DNA of 64,000 nucleotides, taken from the NCBI GenBank assembly GCA_022562795.1, contig JADFOP010000007.1, positions 1-64,000 of the forward strand, written 5' to 3'. The notes beneath the pieces were generated by a model, which saw only the letters and a list, made by a program, of their open reading frames with translations, was not told where the DNA came from and did no database searches. Below are positions 15,700 through 25,132 of this stretch, piece by piece. This stretch comes from Nitrospinota bacterium. GTDB lineage: Bacteria > JADFOP01. Position 1 is the first letter of the stretch; the number at the start of each line of letters is the position of its first letter. The translations under genes and the position numbers were made by a program.

Positions 15700-17820
15700 C
15701 TAGGATGACCCGCTTGGGGGAGGGAGAACCACCACGTGGTCGCAGACCGACGCGACCGCCTCGTGGTGAGTGAAAAGAATGACCTGGCGCTGCTGGGCGA
15801 TGGAGGAGAGCAGCTTCATGGTAGCCCCGAGGCGCCTTTCATCAAAGGAGCCGAACGGCTCATCGAGCAGCAGCGGTGTCCGCTTATTGCCCGCCAATAG
15901 CTCCGTCAGCGTCAGGCGGGCAGCCAAGAGAAGCTGCTCGGCCGCGCCGAAACTAAGCTCCTGGGACCTCACGAAATCCTCCCGCTCGGGACCCAGCACT
16001 TCGAGGGCCGACAGGGTCGTCCCCAACCTGACCTCCGTATATCTCCCCACGCTCATTTTGGACACATAACGGCCGAGAATCTCCTGAAACCGTTTCGCGG
16101 CTGGCCCTATCGCCGCCTGGCGAGACTCCTCCAGGGCGGTTTTGGCCAACTCTCGCACCTGAAGGCTCCTTCGGTGACGATTGAACTCGCGTTCGGCCGC
16201 ATCAATGGCCTCCTCCAACTCGGCCAGGCCTTCGGACTGATCGAATGAGATCTCGAGTATCGTCATCAGGCGGTCAACCTGCTTCGTGAGCTTGTCCCGA
16301 CTGACAGCGAGTTTCTCAGATTCCATCCCAATTTCCGCAAATTTTTCCGGATCGAGGGCCGGCCCGCCGAAGCGCTCCTCACTCAATCGCTCCTCTAAAA
16401 CGGCCATCTTCCGTAGAAGCTCACTCCGCTCCGCCCCTAGGGCCTCCGCAGACCGTCCTCCGAGCAAACCTTCGCGTTCGCTGAGAAGTCTCTCCCGCTC
16501 ATCCCTGATGCGGGCCGCCTTCTCGGCCCGGCGGAGAGTCTCTTCGGGCGAGGTCACTCCCGCCCGGTGCGAGAGCTCGCCGAGCCTCTCTTCCACCTCC
16601 TCCAGCTCCGCCTCTCGCCTGGTCGCCTCAGCCCGACGGTCACCTAGCACCCGCCTTGCCACTGCTCTGCGGTACCAGAGCCAGGTGGCGACGGCCAGGG
16701 CAACGGCCCCCAGAACCGTTGCCCCTAGTTTCAGCCAAGGGCTCACCATGCTCGGAGCCAGCAGAGCAGCGATGCCTAAAACTCCCAAAAGCGCCTGGCC
16801 CCAGAGGCTCGGAACGGGCGTATCCTTGAGGGCTTTCCGGGCCTCTTTAAGCGAGGTGGTAAGGATGTCGCGACGTTCCAGCGCCCCCCGTAGCGCCGTG
16901 AGGCCTCCGGCCTCAAGAAGGGCAGCCGAGCCGAGCCCCTCGAGGGCCTTATCGGCCTCCCGGACTCCCTGGGCGTTTTTCTCAAAAGCCCAATGCCGCC
17001 TTTCGATTTCAGAATACCGCTCTTTGTGCTCATTAAGAGAGTCCTGGAGCTTCCGACGTTCGGTCTCAACGGCCAGCAGGGACTGCTTCGCATCGAGGGC
17101 GCCTGCAACCTCCAAGAGCTCCCGTTCGGCGGCCTTCAGGGCTCTTTGGTCCGAAACCCTCTGGGCGTAGATCAAAGCCACCTCTCTGTATCGCCCCTGG
17201 AGGCTTGCCAGCCGCTCCTCGGCCGCCTTAATCGGGCCGGGGGTCTTATAGGCCTTATCCTTCAGGCCTATAGTTAAGTTCTGAATATTCTTGTCGAGGA
17301 GCTCGATGGCCCGTTCTGCGCCGCCTCCTTCTCCTCCGCCGGTCATCGCATTAGCCAATGCCTCCTCCAGGGCCTTTCGACCCTTTCCTCGCTCCGGCAG
17401 GACGAGCTGGCCCTGGGCCACAGCGGCCGATGCGGCGAAGACCTCTGGGGTCTTCATGCCGAGGAGATCCTCGATTTGGCCGAGGGCCGACTTGGCATCC
17501 CGCCATACCTTTCCCGTCGGCTGCTCTTCGAGGAGGATCTCCTTGCTGTGGAAATCCTTCCAGAGCCGATAGTTGAGATCGCCTGAGCGGAAATGGAGTC
17601 GGATGGCGAAGGGCCTCTCGTCGCCCCAGGCGTAAAGCGAACGGACCTCCTCCCGCGAACTCTTTGGGTCCCAGAATAGGGCTGCCTCCAAGGATTTAAA
17701 GATGGTGGATTTGCCCGACTCGTTTGGGCCCACGACGGCGTTGAGCCCCGGCCCGAAGTTGCAGGCAAAGCGTGGGGAGAAGCGCCGCACCCTCTCCAGC
17801 TCCAGCCGCTCCAGAATCAC
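15700..17820 (-). CDS. SMC-like ATPase, SbcC/YhaN type
   Basis: ABC-type ATPase of the Rad50/SbcC family. The N terminus has FGPGLNAVVGPNESGKST (Walker A, residues ~24-40) and the C terminus has the ABC signature LSFGAAEQLLLAARL followed by TPLLLDEPFGSFD. Between them lie long coiled coils and a hydrophobic pair of segments near residue 345-385 (ALLGVLGIAALL, AVALAVATWLWY). Such central membrane-like segments are a feature of the YhaN branch and replace the Zn hook of SbcC. 706 residues, shorter than SbcC. It overlaps the nuclease gene by four bases; together they should form a DNA end-processing complex. Confidence 0.85.
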   Translation of the reverse strand: MILERLELERVRRFSPRFACNFGPGLNAVVGPNESGKSTIFKSLEAALFWDPKSSREEVRSLYAWGDERPFAIRLHFRSGDLNYRLWKDFHSKEILLEEQPTGKVWRDAKSALGQIEDLLGMKTPEVFAASAAVAQGQLVLPERGKGRKALEEALANAMTGGGEGGGAERAIELLDKNIQNLTIGLKDKAYKTPGPIKAAEERLASLQGRYREVALIYAQRVSDQRALKAAERELLEVAGALDAKQSLLAVETERRKLQDSLNEHKERYSEIERRHWAFEKNAQGVREADKALEGLGSAALLEAGGLTALRGALERRDILTTSLKEARKALKDTPVPSLWGQALLGVLGIAALLAPSMVSPWLKLGATVLGAVALAVATWLWYRRAVARRVLGDRRAEATRREAELEEVEERLGELSHRAGVTSPEETLRRAEKAARIRDERERLLSEREGLLGGRSAEALGAERSELLRKMAVLEERLSEERFGGPALDPEKFAEIGMESEKLAVSRDKLTKQVDRLMTILEISFDQSEGLAELEEAIDAAEREFNRHRRSLQVRELAKTALEESRQAAIGPAAKRFQEILGRYVSKMSVGRYTEVRLGTTLSALEVLGPEREDFVRSQELSFGAAEQLLLAARLTLTELLAGNKRTPLLLDEPFGSFDERRLGATMKLLSSIAQQRQVILFTHHEAVASVCDHVVVLPPPSGSS

Positions 17821-18968
17821 TCCAGTACCCCCTCTCGCCCATCGAGCAAGGCCAGGCCTACCTGTAACGCCTCCTCCACGACACGCCGCTCATCATCGCC
17901 TTTGGCTGAGCCGAGGCGCTTTGCCATGAACCGGACGAATCGGCCGGCCACCGTGGCCTCAGGATGGCGGTCGAGCGCCTCCGCCTCAAGGCGAGAATGC
18001 GCGCCATCCGTTATGCGCAAAAAGTAGAAATGGGGCGCAAGGACCTCCTCCATCTCTTCGAGCGTGTGGGTCGTCCAGGAGCAATCGAGGGGTTTCAGAC
18101 CAATGAGCCTGACGTCGAGCATGCTGTCCGGGTCGGCCAGGCTGCGAATGGCCGCCTCAAGAGTTGAAGCCTCGGGATGCTCCTCAATCGACAGGGTGAG
18201 GTTTTCGGTCCGACACCGGCCCACTTCTAGGGACTCGACGACAGTCTCTTGCTCATTGATGGTGACCAGGAGCACCCGACCGGCCCCGGCATCTTTGGGA
18301 TACAGCACCTCCGGGGAGCCGCAATACCAGGCGGTTACCCCGCCCCGGGAGTAGTCGGCCGGTTTATGCCAGTGGCCCAACGCCAGGTAGTTGAGGCCGC
18401 TCGAGGCAATCTCCCCCGGTGCGATTGGGAAGTCGCCCTCCCCAAGCAGGTCGCCAAGCGCCACCGAGCCGTGGGCCACGCCGACGACGAGCCCCTCTCG
18501 CCCCTTACCATTCACCCCTCTCATAGGACTCTCCGGCGAGGCGTTGGTCGTGTTGGGCCGGGCAATGAGGGTCAGCCCTAAAGCGGGAATCATCCGCTCC
18601 ACCACTTCCTCACCGATGAGGAGCTGGAGCCCCGGGACTTTCTCTTCAAAGGGCACAAGCCGCCAAATCGAGTCGGGCCCATCGTGGTCGTGAGTTCCGG
18701 GGGCCAGGGCTACGGTAATCCCCGCCTCTCCCAGACGTCTAAGCTCCGCCAGGGCTAGCTCCACGCTGCCCTTAGACGGGGCCGCCGAGTCGAAGAGGTC
18801 TCCCGCCACAAGAAAGAGATCCACCCGGCGCGACAGCGCCTCCTCCGCCATTCGCTTAAAGGTCTCCGAAACCTGGCGCCGGTGGTCTTTGCCCCTGGGC
18901 CCCAGGTAGGGGAAGGACGCCCCCAGGTGGACATCCGCCGTGTGGAGCAGGGTTATGGGTCGGCCCAT
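17817..18968 (-). CDS. DNA repair metallophosphoesterase, SbcD/YhaO type
   Basis: Mre11-like nuclease partner of the adjacent ATPase. The metal-binding motifs are visible in order: LLHTADVHLGASF (DxH), DLFLVAGDLFDSAAPS (GDxxD), LAPGTHDHDGPDS (GTHD, in place of GNHD), VGVAHGSV and LALGHWHKPADY (GHxH). 383 residues, with a C-terminal capping region. GTHD instead of GNHD is the one deviation in the catalytic set. Gene order helicase, nuclease, ATPase with 12-bp and -4-bp junctions marks a repair operon. Confidence 0.88.
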   Translation of the reverse strand: MGRPITLLHTADVHLGASFPYLGPRGKDHRRQVSETFKRMAEEALSRRVDLFLVAGDLFDSAAPSKGSVELALAELRRLGEAGITVALAPGTHDHDGPDSIWRLVPFEEKVPGLQLLIGEEVVERMIPALGLTLIARPNTTNASPESPMRGVNGKGREGLVVGVAHGSVALGDLLGEGDFPIAPGEIASSGLNYLALGHWHKPADYSRGGVTAWYCGSPEVLYPKDAGAGRVLLVTINEQETVVESLEVGRCRTENLTLSIEEHPEASTLEAAIRSLADPDSMLDVRLIGLKPLDCSWTTHTLEEMEEVLAPHFYFLRITDGAHSRLEAEALDRHPEATVAGRFVRFMAKRLGSAKGDDERRVVEEALQVGLALLDGREGVLE

Positions 18969-18980
18969 CTTTCTATCCCC

Positions 18981-21935
18981 TCACGTTGAGGCCGTGGCCG
19001 TATAGGGGCAGACCTCGTTGTAGGCGCAGAAGCGGCATGCCTGGAATGTGGGTGTGGCCTCGTAACGGCGGGCCCGAATGCCCCGGGCAGCCTCGTCAAT
19101 TTGCTCCTCTACCGCGGCAAGCTCCTCGTCGGTCTTCACCGCTCGGCCCACCAGGCCGCTCTCTAAAAAGTGGAACTCCACGGCATCGGACAATCGACCG
19201 AAGGCGGAGCGATAAGCCATAGCGTAGATGGAGAGCTGGAGGCTCTTAGCCGCCTGCTTGTCTGCCTTAGTCTGCTCACGGACCTGGGAGGACTTAAAAT
19301 CAATGATGACCGCCTCTTCGGGGGTCTCGTCCACCCGATCCCAGCGGCCGACGACACGTGTGGTCCCAAGCATGAAGCTGAACTCCTTTTCAACTAAGGT
19401 CGGCCTCCTGCCCCTAGCCTCCTCGTCGGCGAAGAAGCGCTGGAGAGTCCGGCGGCCCTCGTCCAGACGGAGCTCTTCGTGCTCCAGGGTCAAGAACCCC
19501 TCGCTCGACCACGCTCCCTCGAAGGCCCTGATGAGGTCGTCCGGCTCCACAGGGCGCCCCGCCGCTTTGCGGCGGTTGTATTCGGCCACGCCAGCGTGGA
19601 TTGCCGTACCGTAGGCGACCGCATGGTGCCGCAAGATAGGCACCCGTAAGATATTGACGTACTTGTACTTAAGCGGACATGTAAGGTAATCGTCGATCTG
19701 CCTGAAGCTCAGCTTGATGACCTCATCATCGGGAATCGGGCTCAGGGCCACCGGCTCTGCCGTCTCACCGGGCGCGTGCTGTTGAATGGCCTCCAAGGGA
19801 TCAACCCGGGTGACGGCGACCGTGTCGCGCGCAAGGTCGAGGGCTTCGAGAACGAAACGGCTCACCTTCCTGCGGCGCACCCCCCCGTAGTCCTCGGCGC
19901 TGGTCAAATGTAGCTCGTCCCTGGCCCTCGTCATTCCCACGTAGAAGAGGCGGCGCTCCTCTTGAATATGAAAATCCCCCTCGGGCAGGAGGTCTTTCAC
20001 CAGGGCGTCGGGCAGCGGGATGGCCTCCGAGCGCCGGGACCATGGAAAACGCCCTTCTACGAGGCTCACCAAAAAAACGACGGGAAACTCCAAGCCCTTG
20101 GCCCGATGGACGGTCAGGACGTTGACGGCGTCGGCGTCAGAGTCGGCCTCGGCTGTTGCGGGGTCATCGCCCGCTTCCATCAGAAGGTCCAGGTGTTTGA
20201 CGAACTGGGGCACCCGGTTTTCCCTGAGAACCCCTTCGGCGCTACGTACGATGTTGAAGAAGCGAGCCAGGTTGCCGAGCTCCTCCTCGGCTGAGGCGGA
20301 GGCGCGGCGGGCCAAGCGACGTATCCAGCCGCTCTCTTGGAGAAAAGCGTAAAGGACCTCGCCCGGAGACCGCCTTAGAGCGAGCTCTACGTAGCCCGAG
20401 AGGTCTTTGAGGAGTTCCGCGATCGTGGCCCTGCTCTCATGCGAGACCTCCTCCAGATTAGGCTCCGCCTCCAGCCGCTCTAAGATGGTATGGAGAGGCC
20501 GGTTGATCCGCTTCGCATAGTTCATGCACCTGGAAAGGTCTACGGCTGAGAGGCTGTAAGCCTCGGAGCTCGCCAGATAATAGAGGGCCATGGAGTCGGT
20601 CACGTCGGCCACGGCGCGAAGGAAATTGATGGCCATCCGCACCTCCGGGCGTCCATAGAGGCCCCGGGTGCCGCTAAACCGGTGCGGGATGGCCCTTGCG
20701 TTTAAGGCTCGTATGAAGGGGTCGGCGTTGTTATTGGAGCGGACGAGGATAGCGAAGTCCCTGTAGCTAAGCTCACCCCCCTCAACAGCCTCATCAATGG
20801 TGCGGGCTACGAAGTCGCTTTCGGACGAGAGGGTGTCGAAGTTGTGGTGACGGATAGCCGCCCCACCGCCCCGGCCGGCGACGATGCGTTTGTCCACCCC
20901 CTGCCTGACCTCCAGCCGGTCGGGGTCGTTGTGGCGGATGAGACGGTAGGCCCCGTCGAGGATCGGCTCGTAGGAACGATAGTTTTCGGCGAGGACGACG
21001 GTCGTGGCCTCGGGGTAGTGGTCCATGAAGCCTAGGATGTTGCTGATGGCCGCCCCGCGAAACTTGTAGATGGACTGGTCGTCGTCGCCAACGACGGTCA
21101 CGTTGCGGTGGCCCGCCGCCAGAAGCTTCACAAGCTCGAACTGGCCGTAGTTTGTATCCTGAAACTCATCTACCAGGATGTAGCGGAAGCGCTCTTGATA
21201 GGCCTGGAGCGCCGTCGGGTGCGTCCGAAGAAGTGCCAGGGGGAGGGCCACCTGGTCGCCGAAGTCTATGCACCCGGCCTCGGCCTTGAGCTCGTAATAG
21301 GCGGCGTAGGTGCGGGAGAGCTCGTCCTCGCGCCGGGCCGACTCGGCGAGGGCCTCGTCTTCGGGATTTGCGGCGCTTTGCCCGCGAAGGCCCTCAGCGT
21401 ATTCGAGGTATTCATCGGGCGAGACGTCTTCGTCGCGGCATCGGCTGAATAAGGTCACCAGGGCCTGGAGGTAACGGGTGGGGTCCCCCAGCGGCCGAAA
21501 GTAATCCAGAGGAAGCCTAAAGAGGCGTTCTTTGAGGAAGATGACCTGCTCGGCCTGCGTCATCAGGCGGACGTCGGGGGGTAGGCCGAGCTCCAGGGCG
21601 TGTTCTCGGAGCAGCCGGTCCCCAAAGGCATGGAAGGTCGAAATCGAGACGTTGGTGAAGCCGTACGGCAGCAGAACATCGACCCGCTCCTCCATCTCGG
21701 CGGCGGCCTTCTCTGTGAAGGTAAGGGCCAAAATCTCCTCTGGCCGGGCCCGCTTGGTGGCGATGAGGTGGGCGATTCGGTGCGTGATGACGCGGGTTTT
21801 GCCCGTCCCGGCCCCGGCGATGATGAGCAGCGGGCCCTCGCCGTGCGTCACCGCTTGGAGTTGGGCGTCGTTGAGATCGGCGAGGGTGCGCTCCTCGGCG
21901 GGGCTGACAGGAGCGGTCTCTTCAGCCACGTTCAT
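18981..21935 (-). CDS. UvrD/PcrA-type helicase with C-terminal Cas4-like nuclease domain
   Basis: SF1A DNA helicase. Walker A is IIAGAGTGKTRVITHRIA; other motifs include ALTFTEKAAAEMEERV (Ia), VDEFQDTNYGQFELVKLL (II), GDDDQSIYKFRGA (III), LAENYRS (IV) and VLTVHRAKGLEFPVVFL (V). A C-terminal PD-(D/E)XK domain is shown by SFRQIDDYLTCPLKYKY, VIIDFKSSQ and a cysteine set ending CRFCAYNEVCPY, an iron-sulfur signature of Cas4/AddB-type nucleases. The start chosen is the ATG at 21935 (TAAGGAA upstream); the ATG at 21956 would overlap the preceding gene. The helicase-nuclease fusion resembles AddA without an AddB neighbour. Confidence 0.88.
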   Translation of the reverse strand: MNVAEETAPVSPAEERTLADLNDAQLQAVTHGEGPLLIIAGAGTGKTRVITHRIAHLIATKRARPEEILALTFTEKAAAEMEERVDVLLPYGFTNVSISTFHAFGDRLLREHALELGLPPDVRLMTQAEQVIFLKERLFRLPLDYFRPLGDPTRYLQALVTLFSRCRDEDVSPDEYLEYAEGLRGQSAANPEDEALAESARREDELSRTYAAYYELKAEAGCIDFGDQVALPLALLRTHPTALQAYQERFRYILVDEFQDTNYGQFELVKLLAAGHRNVTVVGDDDQSIYKFRGAAISNILGFMDHYPEATTVVLAENYRSYEPILDGAYRLIRHNDPDRLEVRQGVDKRIVAGRGGGAAIRHHNFDTLSSESDFVARTIDEAVEGGELSYRDFAILVRSNNNADPFIRALNARAIPHRFSGTRGLYGRPEVRMAINFLRAVADVTDSMALYYLASSEAYSLSAVDLSRCMNYAKRINRPLHTILERLEAEPNLEEVSHESRATIAELLKDLSGYVELALRRSPGEVLYAFLQESGWIRRLARRASASAEEELGNLARFFNIVRSAEGVLRENRVPQFVKHLDLLMEAGDDPATAEADSDADAVNVLTVHRAKGLEFPVVFLVSLVEGRFPWSRRSEAIPLPDALVKDLLPEGDFHIQEERRLFYVGMTRARDELHLTSAEDYGGVRRRKVSRFVLEALDLARDTVAVTRVDPLEAIQQHAPGETAEPVALSPIPDDEVIKLSFRQIDDYLTCPLKYKYVNILRVPILRHHAVAYGTAIHAGVAEYNRRKAAGRPVEPDDLIRAFEGAWSSEGFLTLEHEELRLDEGRRTLQRFFADEEARGRRPTLVEKEFSFMLGTTRVVGRWDRVDETPEEAVIIDFKSSQVREQTKADKQAAKSLQLSIYAMAYRSAFGRLSDAVEFHFLESGLVGRAVKTDEELAAVEEQIDEAARGIRARRYEATPTFQACRFCAYNEVCPYTATAST

Positions 21936-21939
21936 TTCC

Positions 21940-22521
21940 TTACCGCTTGGACACATATGGGCTCTCCGCCAGATAGCACCGCCAGGGCCTCTCCGTGGCG
22001 TGGCGGATGCCGATGCGGCCCGTCCATACGACCTCAGCCTCCGTTGGGGGGCGATCCTGGTAGATGTAAATAGGCCCCGCCGCGAGGTCGGAGCCGTTTT
22101 GAGCCTTGGTGATGCCGAATGCCTGAGTGAGGCGGGCCGGGCCGCTGGTCAGCAGACGGACGTTTTTTGCGCTGCCGCGGCGGGCCGCCATGAGCTCCAG
22201 GCCCTCCAGGGGCTCGACCGCCCGAATGAGAACCGCCGCCGGAAAACCCTCTGGCTCGGTTACGGCATTTAGAAGGTAGTGCATTCCGTAGGTGAAGTAG
22301 ACGTAGGCAAGCCCGGGCGGGCCGTACATGATTCCGTTTCTGGCCGTCCGGCCACGGGAGGCGTGGCAGGCGGGATCGTCCTCGCCTATATAGGCCTCGC
22401 ACTCAACGATGCGTCCGGACACCCTCCCCTCCTCCGTCTCATGGACGAGAACCGACCCCAAGAGCCCCTCGGCCACCTTGAGAGTCTCCCCCTGGTAAAA
22501 GGAGCTAGACAATTGCTTCAT
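21940..22521 (-). CDS. 3-methyladenine (alkyl-purine) DNA glycosylase, AAG/MPG family
   Basis: Base-excision glycosylase that removes alkylated purines. Matches: [36 protein letters not shown] (catalytic Glu region), [25 protein letters not shown] and [14 protein letters not shown]. Nearly 200 residues, as in bacterial Mpg. ATG at 22521 is preferred to the TTG at 22551; neither has a strong ribosome-binding site. Its stop lies four bases before the helicase start, placing alkylation repair in the same transcript as the helicase-nuclease and the SbcCD-like pair. Confidence 0.9.
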   Translation of the reverse strand: MKQLSSSFYQGETLKVAEGLLGSVLVHETEEGRVSGRIVECEAYIGEDDPACHASRGRTARNGIMYGPPGLAYVYFTYGMHYLLNAVTEPEGFPAAVLIRAVEPLEGLELMAARRGSAKNVRLLTSGPARLTQAFGITKAQNGSDLAAGPIYIYQDRPPTEAEVVWTGRIGIRHATERPWRCYLAESPYVSKR

Positions 22522-22693
22522 GCGAGATAATCCAGCGACTGCCGGAGGCAATGTAAACCAGCGAGCCGCAAGCTGGCCCCCGCCTAGAGGAACATCTGCT
22601 CATCGGATAGCCTGTCGCTAACTATAAGTATTTTCAAAATCTTACCACCTATTTTTTCGTAGATTCCTTGAAGCGCTGGCGTCTCCCCCACAA

Positions 22694-23269
22694 TCAGGCC
22701 AGCGGCTCGTAAACGAACTGCCGGCCTCCTTCCTCGAGATGAGCCTCCCGGCGGGCCATAATACGCAGCTTGTAGCCGTTGAAAAGCCGAGTGGAGGCCG
22801 TAGTAAGCTCGATCCCCTCAAGGGTCGCCAGGTGGCGGGCCGTCAAAGAACCACGTTCATGGAGATTCCGGAGCGTCTCCAGCAGATAGGGCTGAAGAAC
22901 GCCTACGAGCCCCAGCTTCCCGCCGTCGAAAACCTCCACGATACATAGCCTTTTGCGCTCAAGAGCGACTTCGATGTTCTCCCGCTTGGTGAGATCCAAG
23001 CCCTGCAGGCGAAGGAACTTCTCACCGTATTCCTGGCCCTGGAGTCGAGTGATGAGCTTGGCGACGACCTCATCTGCACAGGAATAGTCAATGATACCCA
23101 CCGCTGAGAAGTCGAGGGTCACCATCGTGCGTGGCCCCAGGCTTCGCAGGCGCTCCTCAATCATCTCCCGCACCGAACGACCCGTCTGCCGGGTTACAAG
23201 ATTGTTAGAGGCGCCTTGTTCCTGGGAGAGCTTGCCCAGGTCGATGTCTACGCTAATCAGGGCCGACAA
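22694..23269 (-). CDS. STAS-like (DUF4325-type) domain protein
   Basis: The first ~110 residues resemble the STAS-like DUF4325 fold: RTMVTLDFSAVGIIDYSCADEVVAKLI, the position where anti-sigma antagonists carry their phosphorylatable serine (IDYSCADE). The second half (VLQPYLLETLRNLHERGSL, LEGIELTTASTRLFNGYKL) looks like a winged-helix with a possible regulatory role. No kinase or sigma factor is adjacent. It starts at TTG 23269 with GGAG upstream at a loose spacing. Function unknown; a regulatory switch is inference. Confidence 0.65.
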   Translation of the reverse strand: MSALISVDIDLGKLSQEQGASNNLVTRQTGRSVREMIEERLRSLGPRTMVTLDFSAVGIIDYSCADEVVAKLITRLQGQEYGEKFLRLQGLDLTKRENIEVALERKRLCIVEVFDGGKLGLVGVLQPYLLETLRNLHERGSLTARHLATLEGIELTTASTRLFNGYKLRIMARREAHLEEGGRQFVYEPLA

Positions 23270-23601
23270 TATTTAATATTCTCCATTGAGTTATATGCTA
23301 CAATGTTTTGTATTATATATGAATACCACGATTACTATAGATGGTTTCAACGTTTTCAATTGAAACCGTTTCCCATTCTAGAGGGTCCCTATTTATATGT
23401 CAAGGGAAGAAATGAAAAAAGTTCGTCTAAATTATGAAAAGCGGAAAAATCGTACCAATCACAGCTTAGTGGAGGGGATGATTATGAAAATGCGGCCTAC
23501 CGGTTGGTGTCAGACCTCGGAGGCAATGGGAGTGCGGGCCCGAGGCGGTGTGACCCAGAGCTCAGCCCTTCTCGCCCTGCCGCCGCCTCTTGTCACCTCC
23601 G
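23270..23601. other. AT-rich intergenic region between STAS-like and Lrp genes
   Basis: About 330 bp with no convincing gene; a plus-strand frame beginning near 23412 runs into the Lrp gene's end and looks accidental. It contains the inverted repeat listed separately. The AT-rich part (23275-23480) probably holds the promoter of the STAS-like gene, but I cannot fix its boxes. Confidence 0.5.
23343..23367. repeat. inverted repeat GGTTTCAA-N9-TTGAAACC
   Basis: Perfect 8-bp arms (23343-23350 and 23360-23367) around nine bases, about 75 bp upstream of the STAS-like start. Size and symmetry suit an operator for a dimeric regulator, such as the nearby Lrp protein or the STAS/winged-helix protein itself (inference). 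Confidence 0.5.
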
Positions 23602-24072
23602 CTAATCGACCCCAGGTCCTACACCGCTTAAGTCGAGGGCCGTCTCCTCCTTGACCGTTCCCAAGACGACATAGGTCCGGGTGCCCGTGACCCCTTCGAT
23701 GGAGCGAATATGGTTGGAGATGACCTCGCCGAGCGAGTCGGTGTCGCAAGTTCGGACTTTAAGGAGGTAAGAGTACTCCCCGGTGATGTGGTGGCATTCC
23801 AGGACCTCGGCCAGGCCCTCGATCGCCTCAATGAATCTCTGGGCGTAAGTGGGCTGGGAAATCATCACACTAATAAAGGCTGTGGTATCCCTATGGACCA
23901 ATTTGGGGTCTAGGAGCGCCACGTAGCGCTTGATGTACCCCTTCTGGGTAAGCTTTTTAATTCTTTCGGAGACGGATGGAGCGGATAGACCGACCGATTG
24001 TGCAATGTCGAGGTTCGTCCGGCGCCCATCTTGCTGGAGAATCTCGAGAATCTGGCGATCGATTCGGTCCAT
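23602..24072 (-). CDS. Lrp/AsnC family transcriptional regulator
   Basis: Begins MDRIDRQILEILQQDGRRTN, the family opening, followed by the helix-turn-helix IAQSVGLSAPSVSERIKKL and the RAM ligand-binding domain with ECHHITGEYSYLLKVRT. The ATG at 24072 is chosen because it gives this standard N terminus; in-frame upstream starts at 24090 and 24105 are possible. 156 residues. It likely senses an amino acid. Its own promoter is at 24138-24166. The adjacent genes are the STAS-like protein and dapF on the same strand, but separated by gaps that suggest independent units. Confidence 0.92.
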   Translation of the reverse strand: MDRIDRQILEILQQDGRRTNLDIAQSVGLSAPSVSERIKKLTQKGYIKRYVALLDPKLVHRDTTAFISVMISQPTYAQRFIEAIEGLAEVLECHHITGEYSYLLKVRTCDTDSLGEVISNHIRSIEGVTGTRTYVVLGTVKEETALDLSGVGPGVD

Positions 24073-24137
24073 GAGCAAATACCCCATGGAGTAAATGTCG
24101 TACAATCAAAGATGATAGTCAGAAAATGCAATTCAAA

Positions 24138-24166
24138 TTAATAGAGCATTTGCTGAAGAATGTCAA
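24138..24166 (-). promoter_or_regulatory. promoter of the Lrp-family gene
   Basis: Minus strand: perfect -35 TTGACA (24161-24166), 17-nt spacer, -10 TATTAA (24138-24143), about 60 nt before the chosen start codon in AT-rich sequence. Confidence 0.6.
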
Positions 24167-24254
24167 GGGATGGAGTACGAATAAGGTAAAAATGGCGAAT
24201 AAAAAAAACCGATAGGCTCAAATTACCAAAAAATGTTAGCCCATAGAGGGGCTC

Positions 24255-25118
24255 TCACTTATCGCCTCGCCGGCGCGAACGTCGGCCCCCGGTGGGCCAC
24301 TCCCCCGTGAAGACCTCCTCTGCGGGCCCCGTCATGTAGACGTGGTCGTCCTCTGCCCACTCAAGCTCCAGGTAACCTCCAAGTAGGTTTACGTTGACGG
24401 CCCGCTCGGTCTTTCCCGTCAATGCCCCGGCCACGCAGACGGCGCTCGCCCCCGTGCCGCAGGCAAGCGTCTCACCGGCTCCCCGTTCCCATGTGCGCAT
24501 TGAGACTTCGCCCCGGGAGAGGACCTGGACGAACTCGGTATTGGTCCGCTGCGGGAAGCGACGGTGGCTCTCGATCTTCGGCCCGACTTCGGCCACCGGG
24601 AACTCATCCACCTCGTCTACGAAGATGACGCAATGTGGATTGCCCATGGAAAGCGCTGTAATTTCATACGTTACGCCATCGACGGCCAACGGCTCCCCCA
24701 CGACTCGCCCGGCCCGGCCCCGCATGGGAATCTGACGCCGATCCAGCCCCGGGCTACCCATATCGACCCTCACTTTCCGCCATTTTCCGTTTATGACGGT
24801 ATTTTCGAGGGCGTGGACGCCGGCTTTGCTCTCCACCGTAATAACTCTCTCGCGGGCCAGACCGTGCTCATAGGCGTATTTGGCGAGGCACCTGATGCCG
24901 TTTCCGCACATTTCGGCCTCCGAGCCGTCTGCGTTGAACATCCTCATCCTAAGGTCGGCCCGCTTCGAGGGCAGAATGAGAATGAGCCCGTCGCCGCCTA
25001 CCCCAAAGTGTCGATCGCTCATCCGGCGGGCCAGTCTCGCGGGATTTGCCACCCGCTCGTTGAGGCCGTCAATGAAGATGTAATCGTTCCCTAAGCCGTG
25101 CATTTTGGTGAAACGCAT
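24255..25118 (-). CDS. dapF: diaminopimelate epimerase
   Basis: Interconverts LL- and meso-diaminopimelate for peptidoglycan and lysine. Both catalytic cysteines are visible, in DGSEAEMCGNGIRCLAKY (near 70-77) and ETLACGTGASAVCVAG (near 218). The N terminus FTKMHGLGNDYIFID is the family signature. 287 residues; a basic tail GGRRSRRRGDK extends slightly beyond the usual end. The upstream HAD gene ends 14 bp before it. Confidence 0.96.
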   Translation of the reverse strand: MRFTKMHGLGNDYIFIDGLNERVANPARLARRMSDRHFGVGGDGLILILPSKRADLRMRMFNADGSEAEMCGNGIRCLAKYAYEHGLARERVITVESKAGVHALENTVINGKWRKVRVDMGSPGLDRRQIPMRGRAGRVVGEPLAVDGVTYEITALSMGNPHCVIFVDEVDEFPVAEVGPKIESHRRFPQRTNTEFVQVLSRGEVSMRTWERGAGETLACGTGASAVCVAGALTGKTERAVNVNLLGGYLELEWAEDDHVYMTGPAEEVFTGEWPTGGRRSRRRGDK

Positions 25119-25132
25119 TCGTATTCTACTCC

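Noticed and set aside
23397-23654. Plus-strand ORF of 85 codons between the STAS-like and Lrp genes
   Set aside because: No family, mixed composition with an AT-rich start and a tail that overlaps the antisense Lrp gene; it looks accidental.
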